Shown here piece by piece: positions 17,547-26,416 of a DNA stretch of 53,484 nucleotides. The notes beneath the pieces are model-generated. The model was not told the DNA's origin. It did no database searches and saw only the letters and a list, made by a program, of their open reading frames with translations. Each line of letters opens with the position of its first letter. The stretch's first letter is position 1. The translations under genes were made by a program, and so were the position numbers. Source of the stretch: Bacillus sp. AFS015802 (GTDB lineage Bacteria; Bacillota; Bacilli; Bacillales; Bacillaceae_B); the NCBI RefSeq assembly GCF_002561455.1, contig NZ_NTUP01000015.1:1-53484 (forward strand), written 5' to 3'.

Positions 17547-18233
17547 TCAAACCAAGAGAAATAGAATGGGAATGACAAAGGACATGATGGTTGCCGTCAA
17601 CGCCATGGCAGCGCCGCTCACTGCTCCTTCTCTTTCTCCTTCTTTGATGGCTTGTGCTGTCCCGACCCCATGGGAAATGACACCGAATGGCAGCCCCCTG
17701 GCAATAGGATGGTTAATGCCCATCCACTTCAGGATCGACGGGATGATCATCGCACCAATCATCCCCGTGACGATGACAACCGTCGGAATGACCTCGATCT
17801 TTGCGCCGATTACGCTCCCGATATCAACAGCTACCGGGGTCGTAATCGTCTTGATCAGTAAGGAACGGTTCCAGTCGGATGGAATCCCCAACCAGATGCT
17901 TACATAATAGGATACCAGCATGGATAAGCCACTTCCGAACAGAATGCCCATAAGGATGGGGTGAAGGTTTCTTGAAAGCAATTGACGATGCTGATAGAGG
18001 GGGTATGCAAGTGCAACCGTTGCAGGTCCAAGTAAATAGGTGATGAGTGACGTGTCATGTGCAAACCGTTTGTATGGGATATCCAAAGCGAGTAGCGTGA
18101 CAATCATCGCAATCGTACTCAAGAAGATAGGAATCGTGAATGGATGGGGCCATTGTTTGTGAATCCTGACACCCAAGAAAAAATATAAGAGCGTAAGACC
18201 TATTGTGACGAGTGAATTAATGAGCTCGATCAT
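17547..18233 (-). CDS. CidB/LrgB-family membrane protein
   Basis: A 228-residue integral membrane protein with about 7 segments, matching the LrgB/CidB family length. The signature region is VEPT-like: here KTITTPVAVDIGSVIGA (about 128-144), and the C-terminal half carries GLPFGVISHGVGTAQAIKEG, cited as SHGVGTAQAIKEG. Family members partner with small CidA/LrgA holin-like proteins and influence murein hydrolase activity or pyruvate export. Its start overlaps the end of the CidA-like gene by 17 bp, so the pair is translationally coupled. A GGAG ribosome site is inside the upstream gene. Confidence 0.9.
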   Translation of the reverse strand: MIELINSLVTIGLTLLYFFLGVRIHKQWPHPFTIPIFLSTIAMIVTLLALDIPYKRFAHDTSLITYLLGPATVALAYPLYQHRQLLSRNLHPILMGILFGSGLSMLVSYYVSIWLGIPSDWNRSLLIKTITTPVAVDIGSVIGAKIEVIPTVVIVTGMIGAMIIPSILKWMGINHPIARGLPFGVISHGVGTAQAIKEGEREGAVSGAAMALTATIMSFVIPILFLLV

Positions 18234-18597
18234 ACTTTCTTTTCTCCTTCCATCTGATGAATCCCTCTGCTGAAACAGCAGTGGCCACGAATCCGGTCAC
18301 CCCGCTGACAACAAGGATGGTAACCAGCTTCCAACCATATTCGATAAAATACGGTCCGAGAACAATGGCACTAACTGATAAAGGCAGGAAAAAGAAGGAG
18401 AAGTGTCTTAAAAAGAATCCTGAACCTTCCAGCAGTAAACGTTCATTCATTACACCCGTTAATAATAATAGAAACAATAGAAGCATTCCGATGATGCTTC
18501 CGGGTATCGGTAAATGAAAGAATGCTGTACACCACTTTCCAATTTCATAAAATAAACATAGAAGTGCCACTTGTATGATGACCCGAATCGTCTGCAT
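18217..18597 (-). CDS. CidA/LrgA-family holin-like protein
   Basis: A 126-residue, four-segment membrane protein starting MQTIRVIIQVALLCLFYEIG. The GSIIGMLLLFLLLLTG stretch (34-50 region) is the family's conserved core. I chose the ATG at 18597 because GGGGAGGAG lies just upstream; the longer frame from 18663 would add a charged, non-hydrophobic leader. The length is closer to CidA/YwbH than to LrgA/YsbA. First gene of the cidAB-type pair. Biochemical role (holin-like or metabolite channel) is family knowledge, not visible here. Confidence 0.9.
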   Translation of the reverse strand: MQTIRVIIQVALLCLFYEIGKWCTAFFHLPIPGSIIGMLLLFLLLLTGVMNERLLLEGSGFFLRHFSFFFLPLSVSAIVLGPYFIEYGWKLVTILVVSGVTGFVATAVSAEGFIRWKEKRKYDRAH

Positions 18598-18682
18598 TTG
18601 CTTCTCCTCCCCACTGTATTCTTCTCCCGATTTTATCACATATGATGATGGAAAAGAGGACAATGTAGATGGGATAAAAAAA

Positions 18683-18705
18683 GAGCATGGGTTTGACCCA
18701 TGCTC
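18683..18705 (-). terminator. Terminator of the DJ-1/PfpI gene
   Basis: GAGCATGGGT / ACCCATGCTC, a 10-bp stem with a 3-nt loop. On the minus strand it is followed by a T tract. Confidence 0.85.
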
Positions 18706-18732
18706 CCGAGAAGAATCTATGAAAAAGAATGT

Positions 18733-19386
18733 TTATAATACTTTTACGAATGCTTCTGCTGCGGACTGACTGGATTGCGGGTTTTGACCTGTCACGAATT
18801 TACCATCGGTGATCACATGATCGCTCCACGCTTCTGACTTTTCAAATTGAGCTCCCTGCTCTCTCAATTTTGTTTCTAATAAGAAAGGCATCAGTGAGTC
18901 CAGACCCGTTTGCTGCTCTTCTTCGTTTGTGAATGCAGTCAAGCTTTTCCCCTCAACCAGCCATTTACCATTTGATAATTTCGTGCCGACAAATCCAGCT
19001 GGACCGTGGCATACAGAACCGATCGCTTTATCATTTTCAGCAAAGTGGGCTAATGCCTGTTGCAGTTCAGGACTATCAGGCAGGTCAAACATGGTTCCAT
19101 GCCCTCCTGGTAAGAAGATACCGGCATATTCGTTTACATTCAATTGAGAAAGGACAAGCGTTTGGTCAAGTTCTTTTGTGACCCCTTTCCATTTTTCCAC
19201 TTGCTCATCATCAAGGCTGTTTGGATCCAATGGGATGCGGCCGCCCTTTAAACTGGCCACGTCTACACCAAAACCTTGATTGGTGAATTCTTCATATGGT
19301 TCAGCGAATTCAGATAACCAAAGGCCTGTTTCGTGTTCTTCGTCGATTTTGCTTTCATTTGTTAAGACCATTAATATTTTTTTCAT
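18733..19386 (-). CDS. DJ-1/PfpI-family class I glutamine amidotransferase-like protein
   Basis: A 217-residue cytoplasmic protein with the nucleophile elbow AIGSVCHGPAG, Cys126 followed by His127. The acidic residue region AEPYEEF (28-34) and the GIFLPGGHG loop (89-97) belong to the Hsp31/YDR533c-like branch of the DJ-1 superfamily. Relatives act as glyoxalase III, deglycase-type or chaperone proteins in stress; which one applies here cannot be read from sequence. Monocistronic, with its own terminator. Confidence 0.88.
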   Translation of the reverse strand: MKKILMVLTNESKIDEEHETGLWLSEFAEPYEEFTNQGFGVDVASLKGGRIPLDPNSLDDEQVEKWKGVTKELDQTLVLSQLNVNEYAGIFLPGGHGTMFDLPDSPELQQALAHFAENDKAIGSVCHGPAGFVGTKLSNGKWLVEGKSLTAFTNEEEQQTGLDSLMPFLLETKLREQGAQFEKSEAWSDHVITDGKFVTGQNPQSSQSAAEAFVKVL

Positions 19387-19507
19387 TGTATACCCTCCAT
19401 TTTTATTCTCTGTATTCTTATCACTCTATTGTTTTATCCATTTCACATAAAAATAAACTTCCTACTGATTATTATTGGTCTCCTTAGGAATGGCTGACAA
19501 TATAAAG

Positions 19508-19530
19508 AGACTCCGTTTGGAACGGAGTCT
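19508..19530 (-). terminator. Terminator of topB
   Basis: AGACTCCGTT / AACGGAGTCT with a 3-nt loop, 10 bp past the topB stop codon; a short T-rich tract follows on the minus strand. Confidence 0.75.
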
Positions 19531-19539
19531 TGGTGCTTG

Positions 19540-21702
19540 TTAGTTTATATCGAATTGAAAGTGAATTTTTTTCTGATTCGAATCCCAGCTCAGATAAGCT
19601 GAAAATTCTTTCTCGCCTTTTTTAAATCCGTCTATGCGATCGGATTTACCATCGGTCAATACTTTTTTGACGATCTTCTGTGTTATTCTCTTCGACAGAA
19701 TGATTTTGGAAATGGTAAAGCTGCATTTTGTATTTTGATAGTTGGAACAACCATAGAATTTTCCTTTATCAATCACCTTACCCCCACATTTCAAACAGTT
19801 ACCGAGGCTCGTTTTGGGGATGCTTTTCCCTTTTCTACCCTTCGTTCGTTGAATGGATTCAGTATCAAGATCTTCGAAGTTCCATGTGGTGGCTTCCTGA
19901 AGGGCATTGTGAACAAGGCGATCGCTTAATTTTTTCACTTGTTCCATAAATTCTGGTGCAGATGCCTTTCCTTTTCCGATCTCTTGAAGGCGCTGCTCCC
20001 ATTTGGCCGTCATTTCAGCTGAGGCTAACACATTCTCCCCGATCGCCCGTATTAAAACCTTAGCTTTGTCGGTTGGATACACAATATTCTTTTGAATATC
20101 AATGTACTTACGATCTTTAAGCATCGTGATGATTCCTGCCCGTGTAGCCTCTGTACCAAGTCCCTCTGTCTGTTTCAGCACTTTTTCAAGCTCATCATTT
20201 TCCATATGTTTTCCTGCTGTCTTCATCAGGGTGATCAGCTGTCCTTCTGTGTATCGTTTGGGAGGCTGTGTTTTTCCTTCCTTGGTCAAGACTTTCTTTA
20301 CTACTCCTTTGTCCTGTTCTTGTACGGGAGGCAGGAGCGGTTCTTCTTCCTTTTCGTTTTGCATGAGGACCTGCCGCCATCCATCCTGTAGAATCTGCTT
20401 TCCTTTAGAAACAAACTCAGCCCTCTCATCTACCAGCGTAGTAATAGTGCTGTAATTCATGATGGCTTTGTCATGATGTGCTGCGATGAAGCGCTTAATC
20501 ACCAAATCATATATTTTCTTTTCGTCTTCTGATAAGGAAACAGGATCTGTTACCTGTTCAGTCGGGATGATGGCGTAATGATCCGATACCTTTGCTTCAT
20601 TCACAAATCGCTTATTGTTCAATAAGCTTGCATGAGGAGTGGGAATCCACTTGTTGTAAGGACTGAACTTTTTCAGTTTGGACAATATTTCCGGAAAGGT
20701 CTCAGCCTCCCCTTTCGTTACATACTGGGAATCCGATCTTGGATACGATACGATCCCCTTTTGGTAAAGCTTCTGCAGAACATCCAATGTTTTCTTGGGT
20801 GAGAACTTATACATTTTATTGATGGTAGCTTGAAGGGATGAAAGGTTGAATAGTAAGGGTGGTGCAAACTCTTTTCGTTCAATCTTCATCGTTTTTACGA
20901 TTGCCTGCTTGTTTTGGCAGAAAGAGGCTATCTTCTCGGCCAGCTCCCGGGATTGAATTCGGCTCTCTCCATCCTTTTGCCATGTCCCTTCATAAGAGTG
21001 ATCTCCGATTTGAAAGTGAGCTTTCACTTCCCAGAAGGGTTCACTTTTAAAACGCTCAATCTCTTCGTCGCGCCTCACGATCAGGGCCAGTGTAGGAGTT
21101 TGAACCCTGCCTGCAGAGAAAACATCCGACATTCCCTGTTGCTTGAGCAGAATGCTGTACACCCTTGATGCATTCATACCTACCAGCCAATCGGCACAGG
21201 CCCTGGAATAAGCTTCATGATAGAGGCTTCTCATTTCTGCTTCTTCCCGTAAGCTTTCGAATCCTTGAATGATCGCCTTCTCAGTCAGAGAAGAAATCCA
21301 CAGTCTTTTCATAGGTTTCTGCACCTTGGACATGGAGATGATATTCCGGATGATTAACTCCCCTTCACGTCCCGCATCACCCGCATGAATGATTTCTGTT
21401 ACTTCCCTTTTCTTAAGAAGGTCTTTAATGACGGAGAATTGTTTCGCTTTTGCCCTCTGCAACTCATATTGAAATCTGAGAGGAATGATCGGCAGGTCGT
21501 CCAGTGACCATTTCTTCCATTTGCCTTCATATTTCTCAGGGGCCTGTAGCTGAAAAAGGTGTCCCACAGCCCAGGTAATATATGCGCCTTTAGGGAACAC
21601 CTCGTTTGCATGAATCTCGATATATCCTTGACGTTTCCGATGGGAGAAAGGCTTGGCAAGGGTTGCTCCTTGGTCGGGTTTCTCAGCTATAACGACTTTC
21701 AT
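19540..21702 (-). CDS. topB: DNA topoisomerase III
   Basis: A type IA topoisomerase, 720 residues. The Toprim domain has the first catalytic Glu in VIAEKPDQ (4-11) and the metal triad region DAGREGE (109-115). The nucleophile is Tyr320 in GIVSYPRSDS. The ATRAGIITML and FSAGRVQTPTLALI blocks are present, and one C-terminal zinc ribbon (CLKCGG ... CSNYQNTKC) follows. The length fits Bacillus TopB. It decatenates replication and recombination intermediates. An AAGGAGGAT ribosome site supports the ATG. Standalone gene. Confidence 0.95.
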   Translation of the reverse strand: MKVVIAEKPDQGATLAKPFSHRKRQGYIEIHANEVFPKGAYITWAVGHLFQLQAPEKYEGKWKKWSLDDLPIIPLRFQYELQRAKAKQFSVIKDLLKKREVTEIIHAGDAGREGELIIRNIISMSKVQKPMKRLWISSLTEKAIIQGFESLREEAEMRSLYHEAYSRACADWLVGMNASRVYSILLKQQGMSDVFSAGRVQTPTLALIVRRDEEIERFKSEPFWEVKAHFQIGDHSYEGTWQKDGESRIQSRELAEKIASFCQNKQAIVKTMKIERKEFAPPLLFNLSSLQATINKMYKFSPKKTLDVLQKLYQKGIVSYPRSDSQYVTKGEAETFPEILSKLKKFSPYNKWIPTPHASLLNNKRFVNEAKVSDHYAIIPTEQVTDPVSLSEDEKKIYDLVIKRFIAAHHDKAIMNYSTITTLVDERAEFVSKGKQILQDGWRQVLMQNEKEEEPLLPPVQEQDKGVVKKVLTKEGKTQPPKRYTEGQLITLMKTAGKHMENDELEKVLKQTEGLGTEATRAGIITMLKDRKYIDIQKNIVYPTDKAKVLIRAIGENVLASAEMTAKWEQRLQEIGKGKASAPEFMEQVKKLSDRLVHNALQEATTWNFEDLDTESIQRTKGRKGKSIPKTSLGNCLKCGGKVIDKGKFYGCSNYQNTKCSFTISKIILSKRITQKIVKKVLTDGKSDRIDGFKKGEKEFSAYLSWDSNQKKIHFQFDIN

Positions 21703-21853
21703 AACATCCTCCTTTTCCTTTTGTTGATTTTATCATTATATCATTTTAAAGAACTCTTGTTCTATAAAAACATGAAACAACCGTCCATTGATTGGAATGG
21801 CTGTTCCTTAAAGGTATGTATGGATTCATTCCGTGTGAAAACTCCAGTAAAAA

Positions 21854-21879
21854 GGTGTTACAGACCCATCTGTAACACC
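21854..21879 (-). terminator. Terminator of the lipoprotein gene
   Basis: GGTGTTACAGA / TCTGTAACACC, an 11-bp perfect stem with a 4-nt loop; on the minus strand it is followed by TTTTTAC. Confidence 0.8.
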
Positions 21880-21885
21880 CGTCCA

Positions 21886-22329
21886 TCATTGACCCAGATT
21901 CTCTAAGTTTCCTTTAATTTCCTGAAGCTGATTGAATGTATTCACGATTTCAAGATTTTTAAGCTCCGACATTTGAACTTCGCCCTTATCAATTTCGACT
22001 AATGCCCGATCGATCCCTTCCAACGCTTCTTGATTATATCCCTCCACATTTTTGTGGATGTCTTCTGCCAATTTAGGGGGGGTTAATTCGTTGATTTCCT
22101 TGATTTCATTTTTCATATCGACCAACCTTGTCTCCAGCTTCGGAATGGCAGATGAATCAGCAGCGGCATTTTCCATTAAACCTGGAAGGTCATTTACGAA
22201 CTGTTCAGCCTCATTCAGGTAATCGGTCATCTCGTCTACATATGTCAAACTGTTGTTTGCTTCTTCTAGAATGCCACAGCCTGTCAGTGTGAAAAAGCTG
22301 CAAGCAATGAGCATCAGTAATTTTTTCAT
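21886..22329 (-). CDS. Predicted lipoprotein, DUF6376-like
   Basis: A 147-residue exported protein with a lipobox LTGC at 15-18 (Cys18 as the lipid site). The rest is helical and acidic, with a long coiled-coil-like stretch through residues 30-145 (EANNSLTYVDEM, then ETRLVDMKNEIKEIN). The layout matches the small Bacillus lipoproteins grouped as DUF6376; I assign this from memory. Function unknown, outer face of the membrane. Confidence 0.75.
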   Translation of the reverse strand: MKKLLMLIACSFFTLTGCGILEEANNSLTYVDEMTDYLNEAEQFVNDLPGLMENAAADSSAIPKLETRLVDMKNEIKEINELTPPKLAEDIHKNVEGYNQEALEGIDRALVEIDKGEVQMSELKNLEIVNTFNQLQEIKGNLENLGQ

Positions 22330-22479
22330 GTATGTCGTCCTCCCTGTGTGTTGCTTCCACTGTATATACGGACCTTTTGAATAAAAGTTTCACTTTTAAT
22401 AAAATGATTGATTTTTGATTTCTGGCAATAAAACAGAATAGATGATCTTGGAAGAGATAATAGGCAATATAAAAAAGGA

Positions 22480-22504
22480 GGCTGACGCTCATCAAACGTC
22501 AGCC
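22480..22504 (-). terminator. Terminator of the M24 peptidase gene
   Basis: GGCTGACG / CGTCAGCC with outer A/T pairs extending the stem; on the minus strand a T run follows. Confidence 0.8.
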
Positions 22505-22516
22505 TTCTTTTTATAT

Positions 22517-23614
22517 TTATTCGATTATCTGAAGTTCTTTAGGATAGTTCGTTAACGTGACGTGACCATCCTTGGTAATAAGGACGTCATCTTCAATTCT
22601 TACACCGCCGATTTCCGGTACGTAGATTCCTGGCTCGATTGTGTATGTCATTCCTTCTTTTAAGATGCCATCATTTAAATGACTCATGGAAGGGAATTCA
22701 TGAACATTGATTCCCAGGCCGTGTCCGATTCGATGTGGGAAATAGTCGCCGTACCCCGCATCTGAAATAATATCTCGTGCGATTTGATCCAGGTCCCCTA
22801 TCCGGTTGCCTGGTCTGCTCGCTTCTAGAGAAGCGAGCTCTGCTTTTAGAACAGTGTTGTAAATGTCCTTTTGTTTCTCTGATACTGACTTATATGCGAA
22901 TGTGCGGGTAATATCAGAAGTGTACCCTTCAAGGACAACCCCGAGATCAAACAGGACAAAATCTCCTGCTTTCAGCTTGCGGTCTCCCGGATTTCCATGT
23001 GGATCGCCCGCTTTTTCACCGAACAGAACCATAGTTGAAAACGACATTTCACGAATCCCTTTTTTCTTTAATTCATATTCAATCTTGGCAAGGACCTCCA
23101 TTTCGGTAATGCCTTCTTTAAGGGCGCTTACACCTACTTCCACCCCGAAGTCCGCCATTTCTGCCGCTCGACGCATGATTTCAATTTCTTTCTCGTCCTT
23201 CACTACGCGCATCTCGTTTAGTTTGTCTTCTACATTCACTACATTGGGTGTATCAAAGATGTTTAAGAATGACTGACTGCGTCCATACGTTACGACTTCG
23301 TTTTCGAAAGCCACCTTATTGCCTGAAATGTTTCTTGACTGAATGGCTTCTTTTATAAAGTCCCAAGGATTTTCGTGGTCTGAATAACCAATCACTTCGC
23401 TGCCCCACCCGGCATCCTTCACTTGTCTCGCTTCCATTCCTGGAACGACTACAAAAGGGTCTGCATCTGGGAATATAAACAGTCCCATTAATCGCTCATG
23501 CGGATCTGTATGGAAATTCGTTAAGTAAAATACATTTTCAGTTGAATTTATAAATGCTGCATCAATTTTCTCTTCCTTTAACCACTCTTTTACTAATTCT
23601 ATACGCTGTTTCAT
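22517..23614 (-). CDS. M24-family Xaa-Pro peptidase (YkvY/PepQ-like)
   Basis: A 365-residue protein. The N-terminal creatinase/prolidase domain (1-130) includes TENVFYLTNFH. The C-terminal pita-bread domain has the metal ligands in order: FDLGVVLEGYTSDITRTF (two Asp), HRIGHGLGINVHE (His), TIEPGIY (Glu) and GGVRIEDDVLI (Glu). Likely a manganese dipeptidase acting on Xaa-Pro peptides. The match to the YkvY-type Bacillus proteins is by length and motif only. Standalone gene with an AGGAGGAAT ribosome site. Confidence 0.9.
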   Translation of the reverse strand: MKQRIELVKEWLKEEKIDAAFINSTENVFYLTNFHTDPHERLMGLFIFPDADPFVVVPGMEARQVKDAGWGSEVIGYSDHENPWDFIKEAIQSRNISGNKVAFENEVVTYGRSQSFLNIFDTPNVVNVEDKLNEMRVVKDEKEIEIMRRAAEMADFGVEVGVSALKEGITEMEVLAKIEYELKKKGIREMSFSTMVLFGEKAGDPHGNPGDRKLKAGDFVLFDLGVVLEGYTSDITRTFAYKSVSEKQKDIYNTVLKAELASLEASRPGNRIGDLDQIARDIISDAGYGDYFPHRIGHGLGINVHEFPSMSHLNDGILKEGMTYTIEPGIYVPEIGGVRIEDDVLITKDGHVTLTNYPKELQIIE

Positions 23615-23802
23615 CGTGTATTCCTCCTCGAGTATCGTGATGTTATGTAATCGTTTAATATGAGCATATCTATGCTAACATATTTCGAGGAAAGTTTGAA
23701 ATAATTGTAGTAGATGAATGGTCAACACTGGGGTTGTATGTTTTTTTGACAGGGTCAGGCTTTTCCTACTTCCTGCCTATAAAGGGTGAGGGGTGTTAGT
23801 GA

Positions 23803-23808
23803 TATAAT
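23803..23808 (+). promoter_or_regulatory. Extended -10 promoter of the holin-like toxin gene
   Basis: TATAAT preceded by TGA (TGn extended -10). The expected start point near 23815 gives a leader of about 60 nt ahead of the GTG start. No strong -35 is visible. Confidence 0.55.
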
Positions 23809-23873
23809 TTGGAGTATACAGTGAATGTAGGGTGGGAGTGGCCACTTCCTTATAGAAGGAGGTGGTGCTTATA

Positions 23874-23969
23874 GTGACAACGTATGAGGCGTTAACGCTG
23901 ATGATAACCTTTGGCTCTTTAATTGTCTCCATCATTGCCATAGTTATTTCGAATGATAAAAAGAAATAA
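23874..23969 (+). CDS. Putative holin-like type I toxin peptide
   Basis: A 31-residue hydrophobic peptide starting (GTG) M-TTYEALTLMITFGSLI, then VSIIAIVISNDKKK. One membrane helix with a Lys-rich tail is the hallmark of the 'putative holin-like toxin' peptides of Firmicutes, usually repressed by an antisense RNA. GGAGGTGG precedes the start. GGGTGGG near the 5' end of the leader (23830-23836) is complementary to CCCACCC just after the stop (23971-23977). This is consistent with the 5'-3' closure used by type I toxin mRNAs to hold back translation. No antitoxin gene is obvious by eye; an antisense RNA over 23980-24110 is possible. Confidence 0.75.
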   Translation: MTTYEALTLMITFGSLIVSIIAIVISNDKKK

Positions 23970-24196
23970 CCCCACCCTCATGAAGCGCCTAAACTTTGAA
24001 GGGTAGAGTTATATTCCTTTCTCTATTGGGCCACTGCTTTCCTTGCAGTTTGCTGTGTAGCAGGAGACATTGGTTGCAGCCAGTGTCTCTTGTTTTTATT
24101 ATGCTCTCATTTTAAGATAGTACATTTTCCGGCGGAAAGCAAGATGGGACCGGGCATTAAATGAAAGATTAAAGAAAATTCTCTAATCTTTATGTA

Positions 24197-24640
24197 TTAA
24201 TAAACCGGGTCCGTTTTCTTGGGCTTACGAACAAATGCCATGATGCCCGCAATTAAGAATAAAAGTCCAGGAATGAAACCGAAACCGATTGTTCCAAGTC
24301 CGATCACTAGAGCAGCAATGATGAACATGATACCGGATAGTACCGGTTTCTTATTTTTGACGATAGTCAATACGGCTATGATGCCAAGGATAGAAGCAAT
24401 AATGCCCAAAATCACCAGGTACGATCCCATCGACTCAGCCGCTTCCATGATGGAATTCATATCTCCTGCCGTCATCCCTGATTCCTGCAGATTCGGGTCA
24501 CTCGCCATTCCCTCCTCGATTTCGGACATGACCTCTGGACTGTTCATTCCCATGTTCAGTACAATCCCAATGATTGAGAATAATGCGGACAAGACGATGC
24601 CGATCACTCCCATGATGACTTCACCAGTACGTTTTACCAT
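24197..24640 (-). CDS. DUF4064 membrane protein
   Basis: A 147-residue protein with four predicted membrane helices: 8-30, about 73-93, 100-118 and 122-138. A polar, acidic loop lies between the first two (SPEVMSEIEEGMASDPNL region, 34-50). It ends in a basic tail. The start is ATG 24640 (MVKRTGEVIMG), set by AAAGGAGAG; the longer frame from 24712 overlaps the end of the Nudix gene and lacks a site. DUF4064 proteins are uncharacterised. Possibly cotranscribed with the Nudix gene upstream. Confidence 0.8.
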   Translation of the reverse strand: MVKRTGEVIMGVIGIVLSALFSIIGIVLNMGMNSPEVMSEIEEGMASDPNLQESGMTAGDMNSIMEAAESMGSYLVILGIIASILGIIAVLTIVKNKKPVLSGIMFIIAALVIGLGTIGFGFIPGLLFLIAGIMAFVRKPKKTDPVY

Positions 24641-24702
24641 TCTAATCTCTCCTTTATAATTGTATTCTCTCATGTGTTCTTTTGAGAAAACAGTACGATT
24701 CC

Positions 24703-25122
24703 TTATTGCCATTGTATGTTTTGTTTCTTGATCATATAGGCTTCAAGGATGGAATGGTCCTCAGGAAAGCCCAGGGGCAGATCTTTCAATTCATGTAAGG
24801 AAACCCATTCAATCTTATGTATTAACTGATCAGGATCTTGAAGAGTGGCTTTTCCTCCAAGGAGCTGAACTTCATAATAATGAATGGTCGTGGAAATGCT
24901 CCCTTCACATCCCCACTTAGTGTAGAGGTGTTTGCCTACCTCCACCTCATAACCGGTCTCCTCCCAGACTTCTCGCTTACAGCACTCCCTGAGGCTTTCC
25001 CCTTCTTCCAGTCCGCCTGAAGGGACCGACCATCGCTTCTCTTCATGTTCTTTTCCCTGTAATACCATCAGTAAACGACCTTCATTCATGCAAAGGGCTG
25101 ATGCCCCTTTCCAATCGTTCAT
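24703..25122 (-). CDS. Nudix hydrolase (MutT-like)
   Basis: A 139-residue protein with a complete 23-residue Nudix box from Gly36 to about residue 58: G-x5-E42-x7-R50-E51-x2-E54-E55-x-G57. The surrounding beta-sheet pattern is normal. Hydrolyses a nucleoside diphosphate linked to some moiety; the substrate is not predictable. GGAGGTGA precedes the ATG. It lies upstream of the DUF4064 gene on the same strand, with a 62-bp gap. Confidence 0.9.
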   Translation of the reverse strand: MNDWKGASALCMNEGRLLMVLQGKEHEEKRWSVPSGGLEEGESLRECCKREVWEETGYEVEVGKHLYTKWGCEGSISTTIHYYEVQLLGGKATLQDPDQLIHKIEWVSLHELKDLPLGFPEDHSILEAYMIKKQNIQWQ

Positions 25123-25291
25123 TCATTCACCTCCCATCATGTGGAATCCACCTGCATCCCACCGACTCTTCCCTTCATCATAAGGAATCACCTTAAGCAT
25201 ATTCGCCGTTTTGACAAAATTCTCCTTCCTTTGTATTAATTTCTTTATTTTCAGACATCCATCGGTTGGATGTTTAGATGTATATATCCGT

Positions 25292-26146
25292 TCACGTTCC
25301 GTTTTTTATGCGTAGTTTTTTGAGGATAGCCTTTTCTAGAATATTCCAAGGAAGAAGATTTTTGAGGAGTAACATTAAACGAATTCCTTTGCCGATGGGA
25401 ATTCTGAAGGTGTTCCTTTTATATTGGGCCAGTTCACCTACGATAGAAGCTACCTCTCTTGGATCTCCAAGCGAATCTTCCCCGGATTCAATTTCTGCAT
25501 TGATTGCCTTCATGTAAAAATAATAGGGTGAATGTTTCTCCAATGAGCGATTGGCAACTTTTTTTCCTGATGTCCATATATTTGTCCGATAAGAACCGGG
25601 TTCAATAAGATGTACGTCAATGCCAAATGGTTTCAGCTCCAAACGAAGACTTTCACTATATCCTTCAAGGGCATGTTTGGAGGACACATAAGGACTTAGA
25701 CCAGGGAATCCGATTCTTCCGCTAATGCTGCCCATATTGATGATCTTCCCTTTTCCCTGCTTTCTCATATATGGAAGCACAAGCTGAGTGACCCTCATCG
25801 CACCAAATACATTCGTTTCAAATTGTGCGCGGAATTCTTCTATACTGACTTCCTCGGCAAACCCTCCACCGGCATAACCCGCATTATTCAGGAGGAGATC
25901 GACCCTCCCGATTTTAGCAATCATGCTTGAAAATTCCTTTATGGATTCTTCAGAGGTGACATCCAATGAATGAATATGTATGGATTTTTCCACTCCGAAT
26001 ATTTTCGCCTGAGATATCAAATCCTCATCTTTGTGGACATCTCTCATTGTGGCAATCACCGTAAACCCAATCTGTGCGAGTTCAAGCGACGATAGTAAAC
26101 CAAATCCACTGTTCGATCCCGTCACCACAGCAATCTTCTGATTCAT
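25292..26146 (-). CDS. Short-chain dehydrogenase/reductase
   Basis: A 284-residue classical SDR. The cofactor loop is TGSNSGFG (9-16), followed by NNAG (86-89) and the catalytic Ser141, Tyr152 and Lys156 (YVSSK). ATMRD after the second strand suggests NADP preference. The C-terminus is basic with a hydrophobic stretch, IRLMLLLKNLLPWNI. It resembles the 17-beta-HSD-like or retinol dehydrogenase-like bacterial SDRs, substrate unknown. A weak hairpin (ACATCCA/TGGATGT near 25255-25273) follows. Confidence 0.9.
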   Translation of the reverse strand: MNQKIAVVTGSNSGFGLLSSLELAQIGFTVIATMRDVHKDEDLISQAKIFGVEKSIHIHSLDVTSEESIKEFSSMIAKIGRVDLLLNNAGYAGGGFAEEVSIEEFRAQFETNVFGAMRVTQLVLPYMRKQGKGKIINMGSISGRIGFPGLSPYVSSKHALEGYSESLRLELKPFGIDVHLIEPGSYRTNIWTSGKKVANRSLEKHSPYYFYMKAINAEIESGEDSLGDPREVASIVGELAQYKRNTFRIPIGKGIRLMLLLKNLLPWNILEKAILKKLRIKNGT

Positions 26147-26225
26147 GTATCCTCCTCCCTTCTTCTATCAGTATAGCAATAAGATGTCATATACATGAAC
26201 GTTTTTCTATTACATAACAAAAAAA

Positions 26226-26255
26226 AGGCAGGCTTCATCCCATTGAAGCCTGCCT
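26226..26255 (-). terminator. Terminator in the gap before the SDR gene
   Basis: AGGCAGGCTTCA / TGAAGCCTGCCT, a perfect 12-bp stem with a 6-nt loop. On the minus strand it is followed by TTTTTT. It would end transcripts from the 26417-26977 gene, 160 bp beyond that gene's stop. Confidence 0.85.
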
Positions 26256-26416
26256 TTTTAACGAGGAGTCGTGTCAATTTCTACCCTTAATCTACAGCAT
26301 CTGTTTCTCTCACACAACATCCCTCAGGAAGGATGTATTCTTCTCTAGGGAAATGAAGTCCAGGGTTTAGACGATTTCAGCCTCATTTCATATATTTATA
26401 TAATTGTAAGCATAAT

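Noticed and set aside
24640..24712. N-terminal extension of the DUF4064 gene
   Set aside because: It overlaps the end of the Nudix gene, has no ribosome site, and lacks the expected membrane start.
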